Shown: positions 17,819 to 28,602 of the stretch, in pieces
Layout of the letters: every line of letters starts with the position of its first letter
Numbering within the stretch: position 1 is the stretch's first letter
Assembly: GCA_903896925.1 (NCBI GenBank)
Contig: CAITZM010000005.1
Location: 1 to 50,214 of the forward strand
Direction: 5' to 3'
Length of the DNA: 50,214 nt
Origin: an uncultured Lentisphaerota bacterium
GTDB taxonomy: Bacteria; Verrucomicrobiota; Kiritimatiellia; CAIQIC01
Notes under the pieces: generated by a model
Told to the model about the DNA's origin: nothing
What the model saw: only the letters and a program-made list of their open reading frames with translations
Databases searched by the model: none
Program-made: the position numbers and the translations under genes

Positions 17819-18301
17819 TCACGCTGAAGGTGCACTGGCGTTGCGATCAGCGGGCCGCTCCCAAAGATAGGGCCATTCGGAAGCATTGGCGGCCAGTCCT
17901 TTGCGCACAGGATTGAGCCGCACATAGGCGGCCTTTTCGACGAATTCAGCGGACGAGCGCAAGCGGTGCTCAAAGAAACCGGATTGCCAGTCAATCCCAT
18001 GATGCTTCGCGTGATAGCCCTTCCAAGCGGCCATGACCTGTTGCAAGCCTTGCTCGCGATTAAAGCTTGCGATCAAGTGGACGTGATCAGGCATCACGAC
18101 CAACAGCCATGGGTACCAGTGGTCGAGTGTTTCGTAAATCTCAACGCTGGACAACAAAGCCTCTGCCACTCCGGCTTGGCACAGCTGATTCCGACCTCTT
18201 GCGCGACAGTTGACGGTGATGAAATAGCGCGCGCCCTCGGGTACCCAGGCGGGAATTTGGTGTGGGAGCCTCTTGCGCTCTGGTAGCGGCTGATTGTTCA
18301 T
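17819..18301 (-). CDS. REP-associated tyrosine transposase (RAYT, Y1 HUH family)
   Basis: The 160-aa protein matches the single-domain TnpA_REP family. It has RYFITVNCRARGR near residue 25, the HUH motif in MPDHVHLIASF (His73, His75) and the AYVRLNPVRKGLA helix that carries the predicted catalytic Tyr126. The conserved C-terminal WPYLW stretch is also present. RAYTs are domesticated, non-self-mobile relatives of IS200/IS605 transposases that bind and cleave REP hairpins. The start at 18301 has an AGGAGGG site 8 nt upstream, and that site abuts REPIN copy 3. Flanking REPIN-like pairs on both sides support a functional RAYT-REPIN unit. All key motifs are intact. Confidence 0.9.
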   Translation of the reverse strand: MNNQPLPERKRLPHQIPAWVPEGARYFITVNCRARGRNQLCQAGVAEALLSSVEIYETLDHWYPWLLVVMPDHVHLIASFNREQGLQQVMAAWKGYHAKHHGIDWQSGFFEHRLRSSAEFVEKAAYVRLNPVRKGLAANASEWPYLWERPADRNASAPSA

Positions 18302-18316
18302 TGATACATCCCTCCT

Positions 18317-18379
18317 GGTAGGGCGAGGCCTCTGGCCGAGCCGACACCAGCGCGGCTCGGCTGGAAGCCTCGCCCTACC
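18317..18379. repeat. REPIN-like inverted pair, copy 3 (best preserved)
   Basis: A 63-bp element whose left arm ggtagggcgaggcctctggc and right arm ggaagcctcgccctacc are near-perfect inverses with GAGCC/GGCTC inside. It lies immediately upstream of the RAYT ribosome-binding site. A decayed remnant follows at about 18420-18448. Confidence 0.85.
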
Positions 18380-18446
18380 TGACGAACAACGCACAAATAC
18401 CGATACGTCTGGTCGAACCGCTAGACCGGCCAGCCAACGGCTCGCC

Positions 18447-19271
18447 CTACTTGCCGTGCGGTGCCAGGCCCAACACGTTCTGCATGGTGTACAACCCGGC
18501 GGGTTTGCCGGCGAGCCAACTGGCGGCGCGGAGCGCACCGAGGGCGAAGGTGTCGCGGCTGGTGGCGCGGTGGCTCAGCTCGATGCTCTCGCCCTCGGCG
18601 GCAAACAGCACGGTGTGGTCACCGACGAAATCGCCGCCGCGCACCGCATGGAAGCCGATCTGCTCCGCAGGGCGTTCGCCGACGAGTCCATCGCGTCCGT
18701 GTACGGCGACTTTCTGCAAATCCCAGCCGCAGCCGGCGGCGGCGGCCTGGCCGAGGCCGAGCGCGGTTCCGCTCGGCGAATCTTTTTTCCGGCGGTGGTG
18801 GCGCTCGATGATCTCGATGTCGTAGCCCTGACCCTTGAGCGCGGCGGCGGCTTCCTGGACGAGCGCGAAGAGCAGGTTGACGCCCAGACTCATGTTCGGC
18901 GAGAAGACGACGGGTATTTTTTGAGCCGCATCCGCCACCAGTTGCTGCTCCTCGCCCGTCAGGCCGGTCGCGCCGATGACGAGCGGCTTGCCCCACGCCG
19001 CGAGGCGGGTGGCGTTGCCGGAGGCACCCTGGTGCGACGAAAAGTCGATCGCGACATCGCAGGCCGGCGCGACCGCGGCGAGATCGCTGGTCAGTTTGAT
19101 GCCGGCGGCCCCTGTGCCAGCGATCAGGCCCGCGTCCTGCCCGCGCTCCGGACAGTCCCAGATATCCACCGCGCCGGCGAGTTGCAGCCCCGGCACAGCC
19201 TGGGTCTGCAGCAGGCGGACGAGCGTGCGGCCCATGCGCCCCGCGGCGCCGATGATGACAACATTTTGCAT
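18447..19271 (-). CDS. 4-hydroxy-tetrahydrodipicolinate reductase
   Basis: The 274-aa enzyme reduces the cyclised product of DapA to tetrahydrodipicolinate in the cytoplasmic lysine/diaminopimelate pathway, feeding peptidoglycan synthesis. It has the dinucleotide motif GAAGRMGR (8-15), the IDFSSHQG region, and the signature ERHHRRKKDSPSGTA (157-170) containing the catalytic His and the substrate-binding Lys and SGTA loop. Its length is normal. A GGAG site lies 8 nt before the start. It does not overlap its neighbours and has its own promoter-like pair at 19298-19326. Confidence 0.96.
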   Translation of the reverse strand: MQNVVIIGAAGRMGRTLVRLLQTQAVPGLQLAGAVDIWDCPERGQDAGLIAGTGAAGIKLTSDLAAVAPACDVAIDFSSHQGASGNATRLAAWGKPLVIGATGLTGEEQQLVADAAQKIPVVFSPNMSLGVNLLFALVQEAAAALKGQGYDIEIIERHHRRKKDSPSGTALGLGQAAAAGCGWDLQKVAVHGRDGLVGERPAEQIGFHAVRGGDFVGDHTVLFAAEGESIELSHRATSRDTFALGALRAASWLAGKPAGLYTMQNVLGLAPHGK

Positions 19272-19297
19272 GTGTATTCTCCAGTAAAAGCGGCGTG

Positions 19298-19326
19298 AGT
19301 GTAGCCCTGCCGCGCGGCTTTTCCAA
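19298..19326 (-). promoter_or_regulatory. dapB promoter using a palindrome half-site as -35
   Basis: On the minus strand TTGGAA (19321-19326) and TACACT (19298-19303) are exactly 17 nt apart, 27 nt before the dapB start. The -35 hexamer is one arm of the TTCCAAG palindrome at 19316-19341. Confidence 0.5.
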
Positions 19327-19341
19327 GCCCTTGGAAAAGCC
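19316..19341. repeat. 26-nt perfect TTCCAA palindrome
   Basis: The arms GGCTTTTCCAAG and CTTGGAAAAGCC are perfect inverses around a 2-nt centre. It is followed directly by a GCCGGCC/GGCCGGC hairpin (19339-19358). This is the longest copy of the family in the window. Confidence 0.9.
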
Positions 19342-19418
19342 GGCCAAGATGGCCGGCCAGATGTGCTCCTGGCCTACGGATGGCGTAGGATCGGGTGCGG
19401 TGTCCAGCCCGCGGACGG

Positions 19419-20636
19419 CTACTCAACCTCCGCTTTCGGTGTTTCGCCTTTCGAGGAGACGCGGGCTTCGATCTGGTCGGCGAGCAGGGCGTCGGCGGGG
19501 GTGCCCTGCTGGCGCAAGAGGCTGGAAAGGCGCATGCCGGCACGGACGAGCGGCGGCGTGGACAAATCTTTCATGCCATACATGACATAGATCCAGCTTT
19601 GGAGATTCCGGCATTGCTGGGGATGCTCGGCATCAAAGGGGTCATGCTGTTGGCGCAGTTTCCAGAGGTCGCCGGGCATCAGGGTCAGCTCGCGCAGGGC
19701 GGCGAGACGGTCTTGATCCTCGCCGGCATCCACATCGGTGTAAAGGCCCTCGGCGCGCACGGCGCCGGTGTCGAGGCAGGCCATCAGCGCTTTGATCCGG
19801 CCGGTTTCGCCCTCCACCAGCTGCTGGGCGTGGCAGCGCAGCTCCTGCGGGTGTGTGAGGAACTGCGCCTCGGCTTTGGCGGCATCGCTGCTGCTGCCGC
19901 AGAACAGCAGCTGCCAGGCGCGCTCGGCCTCCTCGGCGCTCCACGGCGGGACGCGGTCGAGCGTTTCGAGGCGCACCTCGCCCAGCGCGTAGGATTGGTC
20001 GCTGAGGGGATCGTCGCAGAGATTGGTGAATTCGAGCGTGGCCTCGGTGGCGGTGTGGGGGATGACGAAGGCCAGGTCGTAGGTCGTGCTGATGTTCGGA
20101 TGTTTACTCCAGGCGAAGCCGAGGTCGGCGATCCGCGCCGCGCCGGTGCCACCGTGGCAGGCGAGCAGGTGGCTGGGCCGGCGGGGCAGGCGGGCGAACA
20201 GGCTTTGTTGTACGGGATTATAGAGTTCCGGATAGCTCTGCCAGATGTTGTCGCTCCAGACCAGAAAGCAGTTGTTGAAGGTCGTCTCCAGGCACACCGG
20301 CCCGCCGCGCAGACCGCAGCGCCAGCGGTCCGGCCCCCACAGGCCCACGCCGTCCCACGACCCGAGGAGGTGCAGCTTGAACGCGAGCCGCAAAGCCTGA
20401 TGGGTCGGCAGCCGTTGGGCGACGAGGCTCACGGTGCCCGTGCCGAAAGGGCCCAGGTAATGACCCTTGCCGTTGGGCACCGCGGTGACCTTGGTGTCCG
20501 ACCACAAGGCCGACGCCCGGCCGCTGCCGAAGTTCTCGGCCAGCACCAGCGTGGCGGTGGGCTGGGCCGGCGCGGCAAAACTGACGGCCGGGAGCAGGCC
20601 GAGTGCTAGGAGGGCGGAGGTGAACCGCGTATCCAT
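19419..20636 (-). CDS. Secreted protein of unknown function
   Basis: The 405-aa product has a signal peptide (MDTRFTSALLALGLLPAVSFA). An N-terminal beta-sandwich-like half follows (TLVLAENFGSG, LRLAFKLHLLGSWDGVGLWG, YDLAFVIPHTATEATLEFTN). The C-terminal half is helical and Cys-containing (RAWQLLFCGSSSDAAKAEAQ, LTLMPGDLWKLRQQ). I recognise no family. It begins 11 nt after nnr on the same strand and is probably the last gene of the GGDEF-pdxJ-acpS-nnr operon. Longer in-frame extension upstream overlaps nnr and is not credible. Confidence 0.75.
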   Translation of the reverse strand: MDTRFTSALLALGLLPAVSFAAPAQPTATLVLAENFGSGRASALWSDTKVTAVPNGKGHYLGPFGTGTVSLVAQRLPTHQALRLAFKLHLLGSWDGVGLWGPDRWRCGLRGGPVCLETTFNNCFLVWSDNIWQSYPELYNPVQQSLFARLPRRPSHLLACHGGTGAARIADLGFAWSKHPNISTTYDLAFVIPHTATEATLEFTNLCDDPLSDQSYALGEVRLETLDRVPPWSAEEAERAWQLLFCGSSSDAAKAEAQFLTHPQELRCHAQQLVEGETGRIKALMACLDTGAVRAEGLYTDVDAGEDQDRLAALRELTLMPGDLWKLRQQHDPFDAEHPQQCRNLQSWIYVMYGMKDLSTPPLVRAGMRLSSLLRQQGTPADALLADQIEARVSSKGETPKAEVE

Positions 20637-20647
20637 GGCCAGTCCCC

Positions 20648-22213
20648 TCAGCGGGTCACGAGATCCCGGAAGGCGTAAGGCAGCTCGTTGGCGAGGTCGC
20701 CGGCGGTGAGGCCGGTCTGCGATTTTTGCAGCGCGAGCTGGTCGCCGGCACGGCCATGCACGTAGACCGCGAGCCGCGCGGCATCGTAGGGCTTGAGGCC
20801 CTGGCCTAGCAGGGCGGTCAGGACGCCGGCGAGGACATCGCCGGTGCCGCCGGTCGCCATGCCGGGGTTGCCGGTCAGGTTGATGGCCAGCGGCTGGTCG
20901 GTCTGCGCGATCAGCGTGCCGGCGCCCTTGAGCACGATGGTGGCGTTGGTGTATTTCGCGGCGGCGACGGTGACGCCGCGGCGGTCCTGCTGCACCTGCT
21001 CGACGGTCTGGCCGAACAGCCGCGCCATCTCGCCGGGGTGCGGTGTCATGACCATCGGCGCGCGCGACTTGGTCAGCAGATGCGGCTGGCCTTCGAGCGC
21101 GTTGAGCGCGTCGGCGTCGAGCACGTACGGCACCTCGGAGGCGCGCACCAGGTTGCGGACAAGCACGAAGCTGTCCTTGTGGAAGGTCAGGCCGGGTCCC
21201 AGCAGCACGGCGTCGGCCTTGTCGAGCAGCGCCTCGATGGTCTTCCAGGCGCCGGCGGCGATCGAGCCGGTTTCGGTTTCCTCGACGCCGCACACCATCG
21301 CCTCGAGCACCTGCCCGGCGACGATCGGCACGATGCCCTGGGGCACGACGCACTGGACGAGCCCCGCCCCGCTGCGCACGGCGGCGCGGGCGGCGAGCGT
21401 GATCGCGCCGCTGTAGCCGCGCGCGCCGCCGATCAGCAGGACGCGGCCGAAGGTGCCCTTGTGCGTGTTGCGCGCCCGGCGCGGCAGCAGCGGCGCGAGG
21501 TCGCTGCGGTGGACCAGGGCCAGTTCCGTCTCGCTCGACAACGCGGCGACGACCGCAGGCGGGATGCCGATATCCACGACATCGAGGACCCCGATATGCT
21601 CCAGTGCGGCGGGATCCACCAGGCCGAGCTTGGGCAGGCCGATGGTGGCGGTGAGGTCGGCGATGACGGCCTCGCCCTCGACAATGCCGGTGTCGGCGTT
21701 GAGGCCGGAGGGGACATCGATGGAGACGACCAGGGACTCGTGGCTGCAGGCGTTGATGAACTGGATCGCGCCGATGGCGGGCCCGCGCGCCGGCCCGCTC
21801 GCGCCGATGCCAAGGACTCCATCCACGATGATGTCGGCCCCGACCGGCTCGGCGGCATCCCAGTCTTCCTTGGTCGGCAGCTCATGGATCGGCACGCCGG
21901 CCTGGCGCGCGCGGCTGAGGAACTTGAGCGCGTCGCCCTGCACCTCGCTCTTGGTGCCGGCGATCCAGATTTCGCAATCGAACCCCTCGCCTTTGAGGTA
22001 ATGCGCGGCGGCGAACGCGTCGCCGCCGTTGTTGCCGCGGCCGGCGATCAGCAGGACGAAGGGTTGGCGGAACCCGGCGGTGCCGGCGAGCCGTTCGACG
22101 ATTTCGGCGACGCCATCGCCGGCGCGGTCCATCAGCTCCTCGCAGGGGAGGTTAAATTCTTCGGTTGCGCGCCGGTCCAGTTCGCGCATCTGTGCCACGC
22201 TGACTACTTTCAT
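20648..22213 (-). CDS. Bifunctional NAD(P)H-hydrate epimerase/dehydratase
   Basis: The 521-aa protein repairs NAD(P)HX. The N-terminal epimerase domain (about 1-215) has the AGRGNNGGDAF motif at 58-67 and a VSIDVPSGLNADTG loop. The C-terminal ADP/ATP-dependent dehydratase domain (about 230-521) has RVLLIGGARGYSGA, LLGPGL, MTPHPGEMARL and the catalytic GNPGMATGGTGDVLAG stretch (448-463). This full-length fusion is standard in bacteria. A GGGAGA site precedes the ATG, which overlaps the acpS stop codon (ATGA), so translation is probably coupled. Confidence 0.96.
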   Translation of the reverse strand: MKVVSVAQMRELDRRATEEFNLPCEELMDRAGDGVAEIVERLAGTAGFRQPFVLLIAGRGNNGGDAFAAAHYLKGEGFDCEIWIAGTKSEVQGDALKFLSRARQAGVPIHELPTKEDWDAAEPVGADIIVDGVLGIGASGPARGPAIGAIQFINACSHESLVVSIDVPSGLNADTGIVEGEAVIADLTATIGLPKLGLVDPAALEHIGVLDVVDIGIPPAVVAALSSETELALVHRSDLAPLLPRRARNTHKGTFGRVLLIGGARGYSGAITLAARAAVRSGAGLVQCVVPQGIVPIVAGQVLEAMVCGVEETETGSIAAGAWKTIEALLDKADAVLLGPGLTFHKDSFVLVRNLVRASEVPYVLDADALNALEGQPHLLTKSRAPMVMTPHPGEMARLFGQTVEQVQQDRRGVTVAAAKYTNATIVLKGAGTLIAQTDQPLAINLTGNPGMATGGTGDVLAGVLTALLGQGLKPYDAARLAVYVHGRAGDQLALQKSQTGLTAGDLANELPYAFRDLVTR

Positions 22214-22644
22214 GGTTTGTCTCCCTTGGGCGCGCCCACGAGCAACGCTTGTGCCACCGCATAGTGGCGTGTGTGTGAAAGGCTGATGAGAATCTGCCGG
22301 ACGCCGCGTTGCCGCGCGAGCTGCGCGCCCCCGCCGTGGAGGGTCACCGCCGGCGCGCCGGACGCCGCGCGGACGATCTCGATGTCCAGCCAGCCGAGCG
22401 CGTCGCCGATGCCCGTGCCGAACGCCTTGCTCACCGCTTCCTTGACCGCGAAGCGGCCCGCATAGTGCCGCCACGCCTGCGCGCACGAATCGCAGTAGCG
22501 TTGCTCGGAGGCGCGGAAGACGCGGTCCTTGAAATGGCCGGACCAGCGCTTGAGCGTCGCCCGCATGCGCTCGTTCTCGGTCAGGTCCACGCCGATGCCG
22601 AGCACACCGGCGGCTGCCGCCGCCGGTTGCCGCCGGCGTTTCAT
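22210..22644 (-). CDS. Holo-[acyl-carrier-protein] synthase
   Basis: The 144-aa enzyme transfers 4'-phosphopantetheine from CoA to acyl carrier protein. It shows GIGVDLTENERM with the metal-binding Asp, RYCDSCAQAWRHYAGRFAVKEA with the downstream Lys-Glu pair, and the GTGIGDALGWLDIEIV and LISLSHTRHYAVAQALL strands of the AcpS trimer. The start overlaps the pdxJ stop by 4 nt and its own stop overlaps nnr. The order pdxJ-acpS-nnr is a widespread bacterial arrangement. A short basic leader (MKRRRQPAAAAAG) before the core is slightly longer than usual. Confidence 0.94.
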   Translation of the reverse strand: MKRRRQPAAAAAGVLGIGVDLTENERMRATLKRWSGHFKDRVFRASEQRYCDSCAQAWRHYAGRFAVKEAVSKAFGTGIGDALGWLDIEIVRAASGAPAVTLHGGGAQLARQRGVRQILISLSHTRHYAVAQALLVGAPKGDKP

Positions 22645-23381
22645 TGTGCGCCTCCGCGGTAGGGCCGGAGGGCGGCGCGCATCTCGCGCACGGCCCGCGT
22701 CAGGCCGCAGAAGAGCGCGCGGGCCACGATGCTGTGGCCGATGTTCAGGGTGTCGAGCCAGCGGAGCTGCAGCACGTCCGCGATGTTGGTGTAATTGATG
22801 CCGTGGCCGGCGTTGACCTGCAGGCCGAGGTCGTGCGCGCAGTCCGCCGCGCGCTGGAGCCGCCGCAACTCGCGCTGCCGGGCCGTGCCGCGCGCGTCCG
22901 CGAAGGCGCCCGTGTGCAGTTCCACGACCGGCGCGCCGAGCCGGGCCGCCGCCACAAGCTGCTGCTCGTCCGGCGCGATGAAAATGCTGACGCTGATGCC
23001 GGCGTCGCGCAGCCGCGCGACGGTTTTCTGCATGGCCGCGAACTGGCCGAGCACATCCAGACCGCCTTCGGTGGTCAACTCCTGCCGGCGCTCCGGCACG
23101 AGGCAGACCTCGGCGGGCTGCACGCGCAGGGCGATGCGGACGATGGCGGGCACGTTGGCCATTTCGAGGTTGATCGGCAGCCGGCACTCGCGGCGCAGCC
23201 GCCAGACGTCGGCATCCTGGATGTGCCGCCGGTCCTCGCGCAGGTGGATCGTGACGCCGTCCGCGCCCGCGGTCTCGCAGCAGCGGGCGGCTTCGAGCAG
23301 GTCGGGATAGTCCGTGCCGCGCGCCTGCCGGACGGTGGCCACGTGGTCAATATTGACGCCGAGTTTCAACCGTTGTTTCAT
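22641..23381 (-). CDS. Pyridoxine 5'-phosphate synthase
   Basis: The 246-aa enzyme condenses 1-deoxyxylulose 5-phosphate with aminoacetone 3-phosphate to form pyridoxine 5'-phosphate. It has the N-terminal LGVNIDHVATVRQARGTDYP, TIHLREDRRHIQDAD, CLVPERRQELTTEGGLDV and the VNAGHGINYTNI and LNIGHSIVARALF phosphate loops. It overlaps the GGDEF-like gene (TGATG) upstream and acpS (ATGA) downstream. The salvage oxidase pdxH is at 41427, so the window carries two steps of DXP-dependent vitamin B6 synthesis. Confidence 0.97.
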   Translation of the reverse strand: MKQRLKLGVNIDHVATVRQARGTDYPDLLEAARCCETAGADGVTIHLREDRRHIQDADVWRLRRECRLPINLEMANVPAIVRIALRVQPAEVCLVPERRQELTTEGGLDVLGQFAAMQKTVARLRDAGISVSIFIAPDEQQLVAAARLGAPVVELHTGAFADARGTARQRELRRLQRAADCAHDLGLQVNAGHGINYTNIADVLQLRWLDTLNIGHSIVARALFCGLTRAVREMRAALRPYRGGAQ

Positions 23382-24520
23382 CAGAATTCGTCCGGGCCGC
23401 GGTTCAAGGTCTGGAAGGGGCGCATGGAAATATCGAAGAGCAGGGTCATGTTGCGGCCGCGCTCCTGTGCCGCCCGCAGGGCCGCGTGGGCGGCGTCGAA
23501 GATGACCTCCGCCGTGCGGCCATGGTCCGGATAGCCGGCGACGCCGCCGCTGACGGTGGTTTTCAGCGTGAACTCGCCCGAGCTGAACGTAGCCCGCTTG
23601 ATCTGGTTGGCGAGGCGCTCCGCGACGGCCTGCGCGAGGACCGGCGGGCAGTTCAGCAGCACGACGAACCCGTCGCCGGCGGTGCGTCCGATGAGATCGT
23701 TCTCGCGCAGGTATTGCTGGAGGACCTTGCCGATGCCGCGCAGGATCGCATCGCCTGCCGCCTGGCCATAGTGGTCGTTGTAGCGGGCGAGGTAATCCAC
23801 GTCGAAGTAGATCATCGAGACCGGCGCGCCGTCGCGGCGGTAGCGCGCGACGAACTTCGGCATCAGGCGGCCCAGCCGCTCCGGCTTGAGCACGCCCGTC
23901 AGGGGGTCGAGCCAGGCGTCGTGTCCCGCCGGCGCAGCCTCCGCCGGCGCGGGCCGGGTGGTGGCGGCCGCGACCTTTGCCTCCGCGGGCTGCGCGAGGT
24001 TCCAGCCCGCGCCCATGGCCGGCAGGGCCGCGCGGGCGGCGTCCAGCAACCCCTGGGCCCGGATGCCGTTCTCCGGGCACGAGGCCGCGCCGACGCGGGT
24101 GGAACCCAGGCTGGCCGTGGCTTGCTGCAGCCGCACGATCAACGTCTCCAGTTCGCTGCGCCGCTCGTCGACCAGCACGCCGACGGTGTGCTCATCCATC
24201 GGCAGTACCACGTCGGAGCGGCGCACGACACCTTTGAGCGCGGCCAGGAAGGCCTCGCGGAGCGCCGGGTTGGCCAGGTCCGGGCCGGCGGCCAACAGCA
24301 CGCCGAAGGGCGCCGGCACGCGGTAGGCCGTGCCGAGCCGCGCGGCGATCTGCGCCGAGAAGCGCGTCGCATCGTCAATTTCCGCTTCCGGCATGAGCAG
24401 TGACGGATGCTGCAGCTGGTAGAAACGGATCAGGCTGGCCAGCAGGCACAACAGCACGAAGCTGAGACCTGTGACCAAGGCGAACTGCCATCCGGCTTCA
24501 ATGAAATCAGACCAATTCAA
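23381..24520 (-). CDS. Membrane-anchored protein with degenerate GGDEF domain(s)
   Basis: The 379-aa product starts at a TTG with AGGAG 5 nt upstream; a TTG at 24586 is a longer alternative but overlaps the promoter. One transmembrane helix (WQFALVTGLSFVLLCLLASL) is followed by a domain that looks like a decayed GGDEF (RRSDVVLPMDEHTVGVLVD). An Ala/Pro linker leads to a clearer GGDEF domain: DPLTGVLKPERL (205-216), YFDVDYLARYNDHYGQAAGD, and an active-site loop reading AGDGF (281-285) instead of GG[D/E]EF. Loss of the first Gly and of the Glu argues against cyclic-di-GMP synthesis, so it may be a receptor or inactive. It heads the pdxJ-acpS-nnr operon. Confidence 0.82.
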   Translation of the reverse strand: MNWSDFIEAGWQFALVTGLSFVLLCLLASLIRFYQLQHPSLLMPEAEIDDATRFSAQIAARLGTAYRVPAPFGVLLAAGPDLANPALREAFLAALKGVVRRSDVVLPMDEHTVGVLVDERRSELETLIVRLQQATASLGSTRVGAASCPENGIRAQGLLDAARAALPAMGAGWNLAQPAEAKVAAATTRPAPAEAAPAGHDAWLDPLTGVLKPERLGRLMPKFVARYRRDGAPVSMIYFDVDYLARYNDHYGQAAGDAILRGIGKVLQQYLRENDLIGRTAGDGFVVLLNCPPVLAQAVAERLANQIKRATFSSGEFTLKTTVSGGVAGYPDHGRTAEVIFDAAHAALRAAQERGRNMTLLFDISMRPFQTLNRGPDEF

Positions 24521-24557
24521 GCTTGCTCCTGCGCGTGGCGCGCCAATGAATGCAGCT

Positions 24558-24586
24558 AAGTAACACTCCGCGGCCCGCCAAGTCAA
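24558..24586 (-). promoter_or_regulatory. Promoter of the GGDEF-pdxJ-acpS-nnr operon
   Basis: On the minus strand TTGACT (24581-24586) and TTACTT (24558-24563) are 17 nt apart and lie about 40 nt before the TTG start at 24520. Confidence 0.6.
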
Positions 24587-24771
24587 TTTGAGATTGTGCC
24601 CTCTGGACTCCGTTCTGATTTCAAAACAGGCCGCGGCGCGTTCTGATCCAGCCGGGAGCGGCGCCGTCGCGCCGCCGAAAGCGGAGCGCCGCGACGGCGG
24701 GCATCCCCGTCAGCCCAGGCCGTGGTTCTGCGGCGGAGCCGTGCCAGGGACTGGCCGTCATGGAAAAGATT

Positions 24772-24799
24772 TTGCTTCGCTGCGCGCTTCGCGTACATT
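24772..24799 (+). promoter_or_regulatory. Putative promoter of the protease-acnA pair
   Basis: TTGCTT (24772) and TACATT (24794) are 16 nt apart, giving a predicted start about 27 nt before the protease ATG. Confidence 0.45.
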
Positions 24800-24832
24800 C
24801 CGCCCGCCTACGGCAGGACCGCCGGGGCCGAT

Positions 24833-25671
24833 ATGATGAAGCGCCTGCTGCCACTTTTGACTGCGCTGCTGTTGTGCGCCCCGGCCGGGGCGGCTGGGGA
24901 CGGGCCTGACTACGTGGACGACCGCGCGGTGTTGCAAGCGCTCACCCGGCAGGTCAAACAGTTGGAGGCCGCGAAGAAGCTGACGCCGATCGGGCAGTTG
25001 GGCGCGCAGCTCGCGCGGACCGGCTGTGCGCTCCAGTTGCCCGTGCCGCCGCAGCAGCCGCTGGCGCCGGCCGCGTTGTACCGCCGTGCGCAGGACAGCG
25101 TGTTGCTCCACTGTCATCTCTATCTTTGCGGCAAGTGCAAGCAGACCCATCTCAAGGTTTCCACCTGCTTTCCGCTCACGGCCGACGGGGTCTGCGTGGC
25201 CAACTATCACGCCTTCTCCACGAGCAATGCGGTGACGATGGCCGTGGCGACGCGCGACGGGCGCGTGTTCCCCGTCACGGAGGTGCTCGCGGCCAGCCAG
25301 CGCGACGACATCGTCATTTTCCGCGTGGCGGCCGAACGCCTGACGCCGCTGGCGCTCGCCGCCGCCGAGGTGGGCGAAGCCGTGGCGGTGCTGAGCCACC
25401 CGAGCTCCCGGTTTTATGTGCTGACGCAGGGCGCGGTGGCGCGTTACTGCCTCGACCAGGGTGCGCCGCGCTTGCAAATCACCGCGGACTACGCGGTCGG
25501 TTCCAGCGGCGGGCCGGTGCTCAACAGCGCGGGCGCGGCGGTCGGCATGGTCGCGAGCACGCAGGATCTCTACGCCCGGCAGGAGCATGGGCAACACGAT
25601 AATTTGCAGATGGTGGTAAAACTGTGCGTGCCATCTGCTTCGATCCGTAAATTGATCAAGGAAGAAAAACC

Positions 25672-25675
<4 letters not shown>
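24833..25675 (+). CDS. Secreted trypsin-like serine protease, Cys-rich
   Basis: The 280-aa product has a signal peptide (MMKRLLPLLTALLLCAPAGAA). A trypsin-fold domain follows with a recognisable triad: NYHAFS (His126), RDDIVIFRV (Asp158/159) and VGSSGGPVLN (Ser225). Several cysteines (HCHLYLCGKCKQTH at 93-106, Cys112, Cys121, Cys206) precede or surround the His; CGKC might bind metal or form disulfides. No PDZ domain is present, unlike DegP/HtrA proteases. Two ATGs in tandem (24833, 24836) are both possible. The stop overlaps the acnA start by 4 nt, so the two are cotranscribed, an unexpected pairing. Confidence 0.85.
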
Positions 25676-28398
<2,723 letters not shown>

Positions 28399-28436
28399 AA
28401 CAATAGGATGTCGGATGCCGGTGGCCTGAAGAGGGC

Positions 28437-28460
28437 TGCGGCAAGCGCAGCCCCTACGGC
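28437..28460. repeat. GGCTGCGGCAAGCGCAGCC hairpin
   Basis: This is a short hairpin followed by CCTAC in the acnA-thyX spacer. The edge sequence resembles the other CTAC-edged repeats. No T-run follows, so terminator function is doubtful. Confidence 0.6.
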
Positions 28461-28537
28461 GGGTCGCCGCTCTGTGTTGGCAAGGCCGGTTTGACCTGTT
28501 AAGTTCCGCGCCGCGGCGCAACGAAACCGCGCGCGAC

Positions 28538-28556
28538 TTTTCCACGGATTGGAAAA
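28538..28556. repeat. TTTTCCACGGATTGGAAAA palindrome
   Basis: An intergenic TTCCAA-family member with one mismatch per arm lies about 46 nt before the thyX start codon. Confidence 0.75.
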
Positions 28557-28602
28557 CGGGCGGATGCGCGTGGCGAGTAATTGAATTTTCAGGAGAACGA
28601 CG

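Noticed and set aside
28437..28460. acnA terminator
   Set aside because: The hairpin lacks a T-run and matches the dispersed CTAC-edged repeats.
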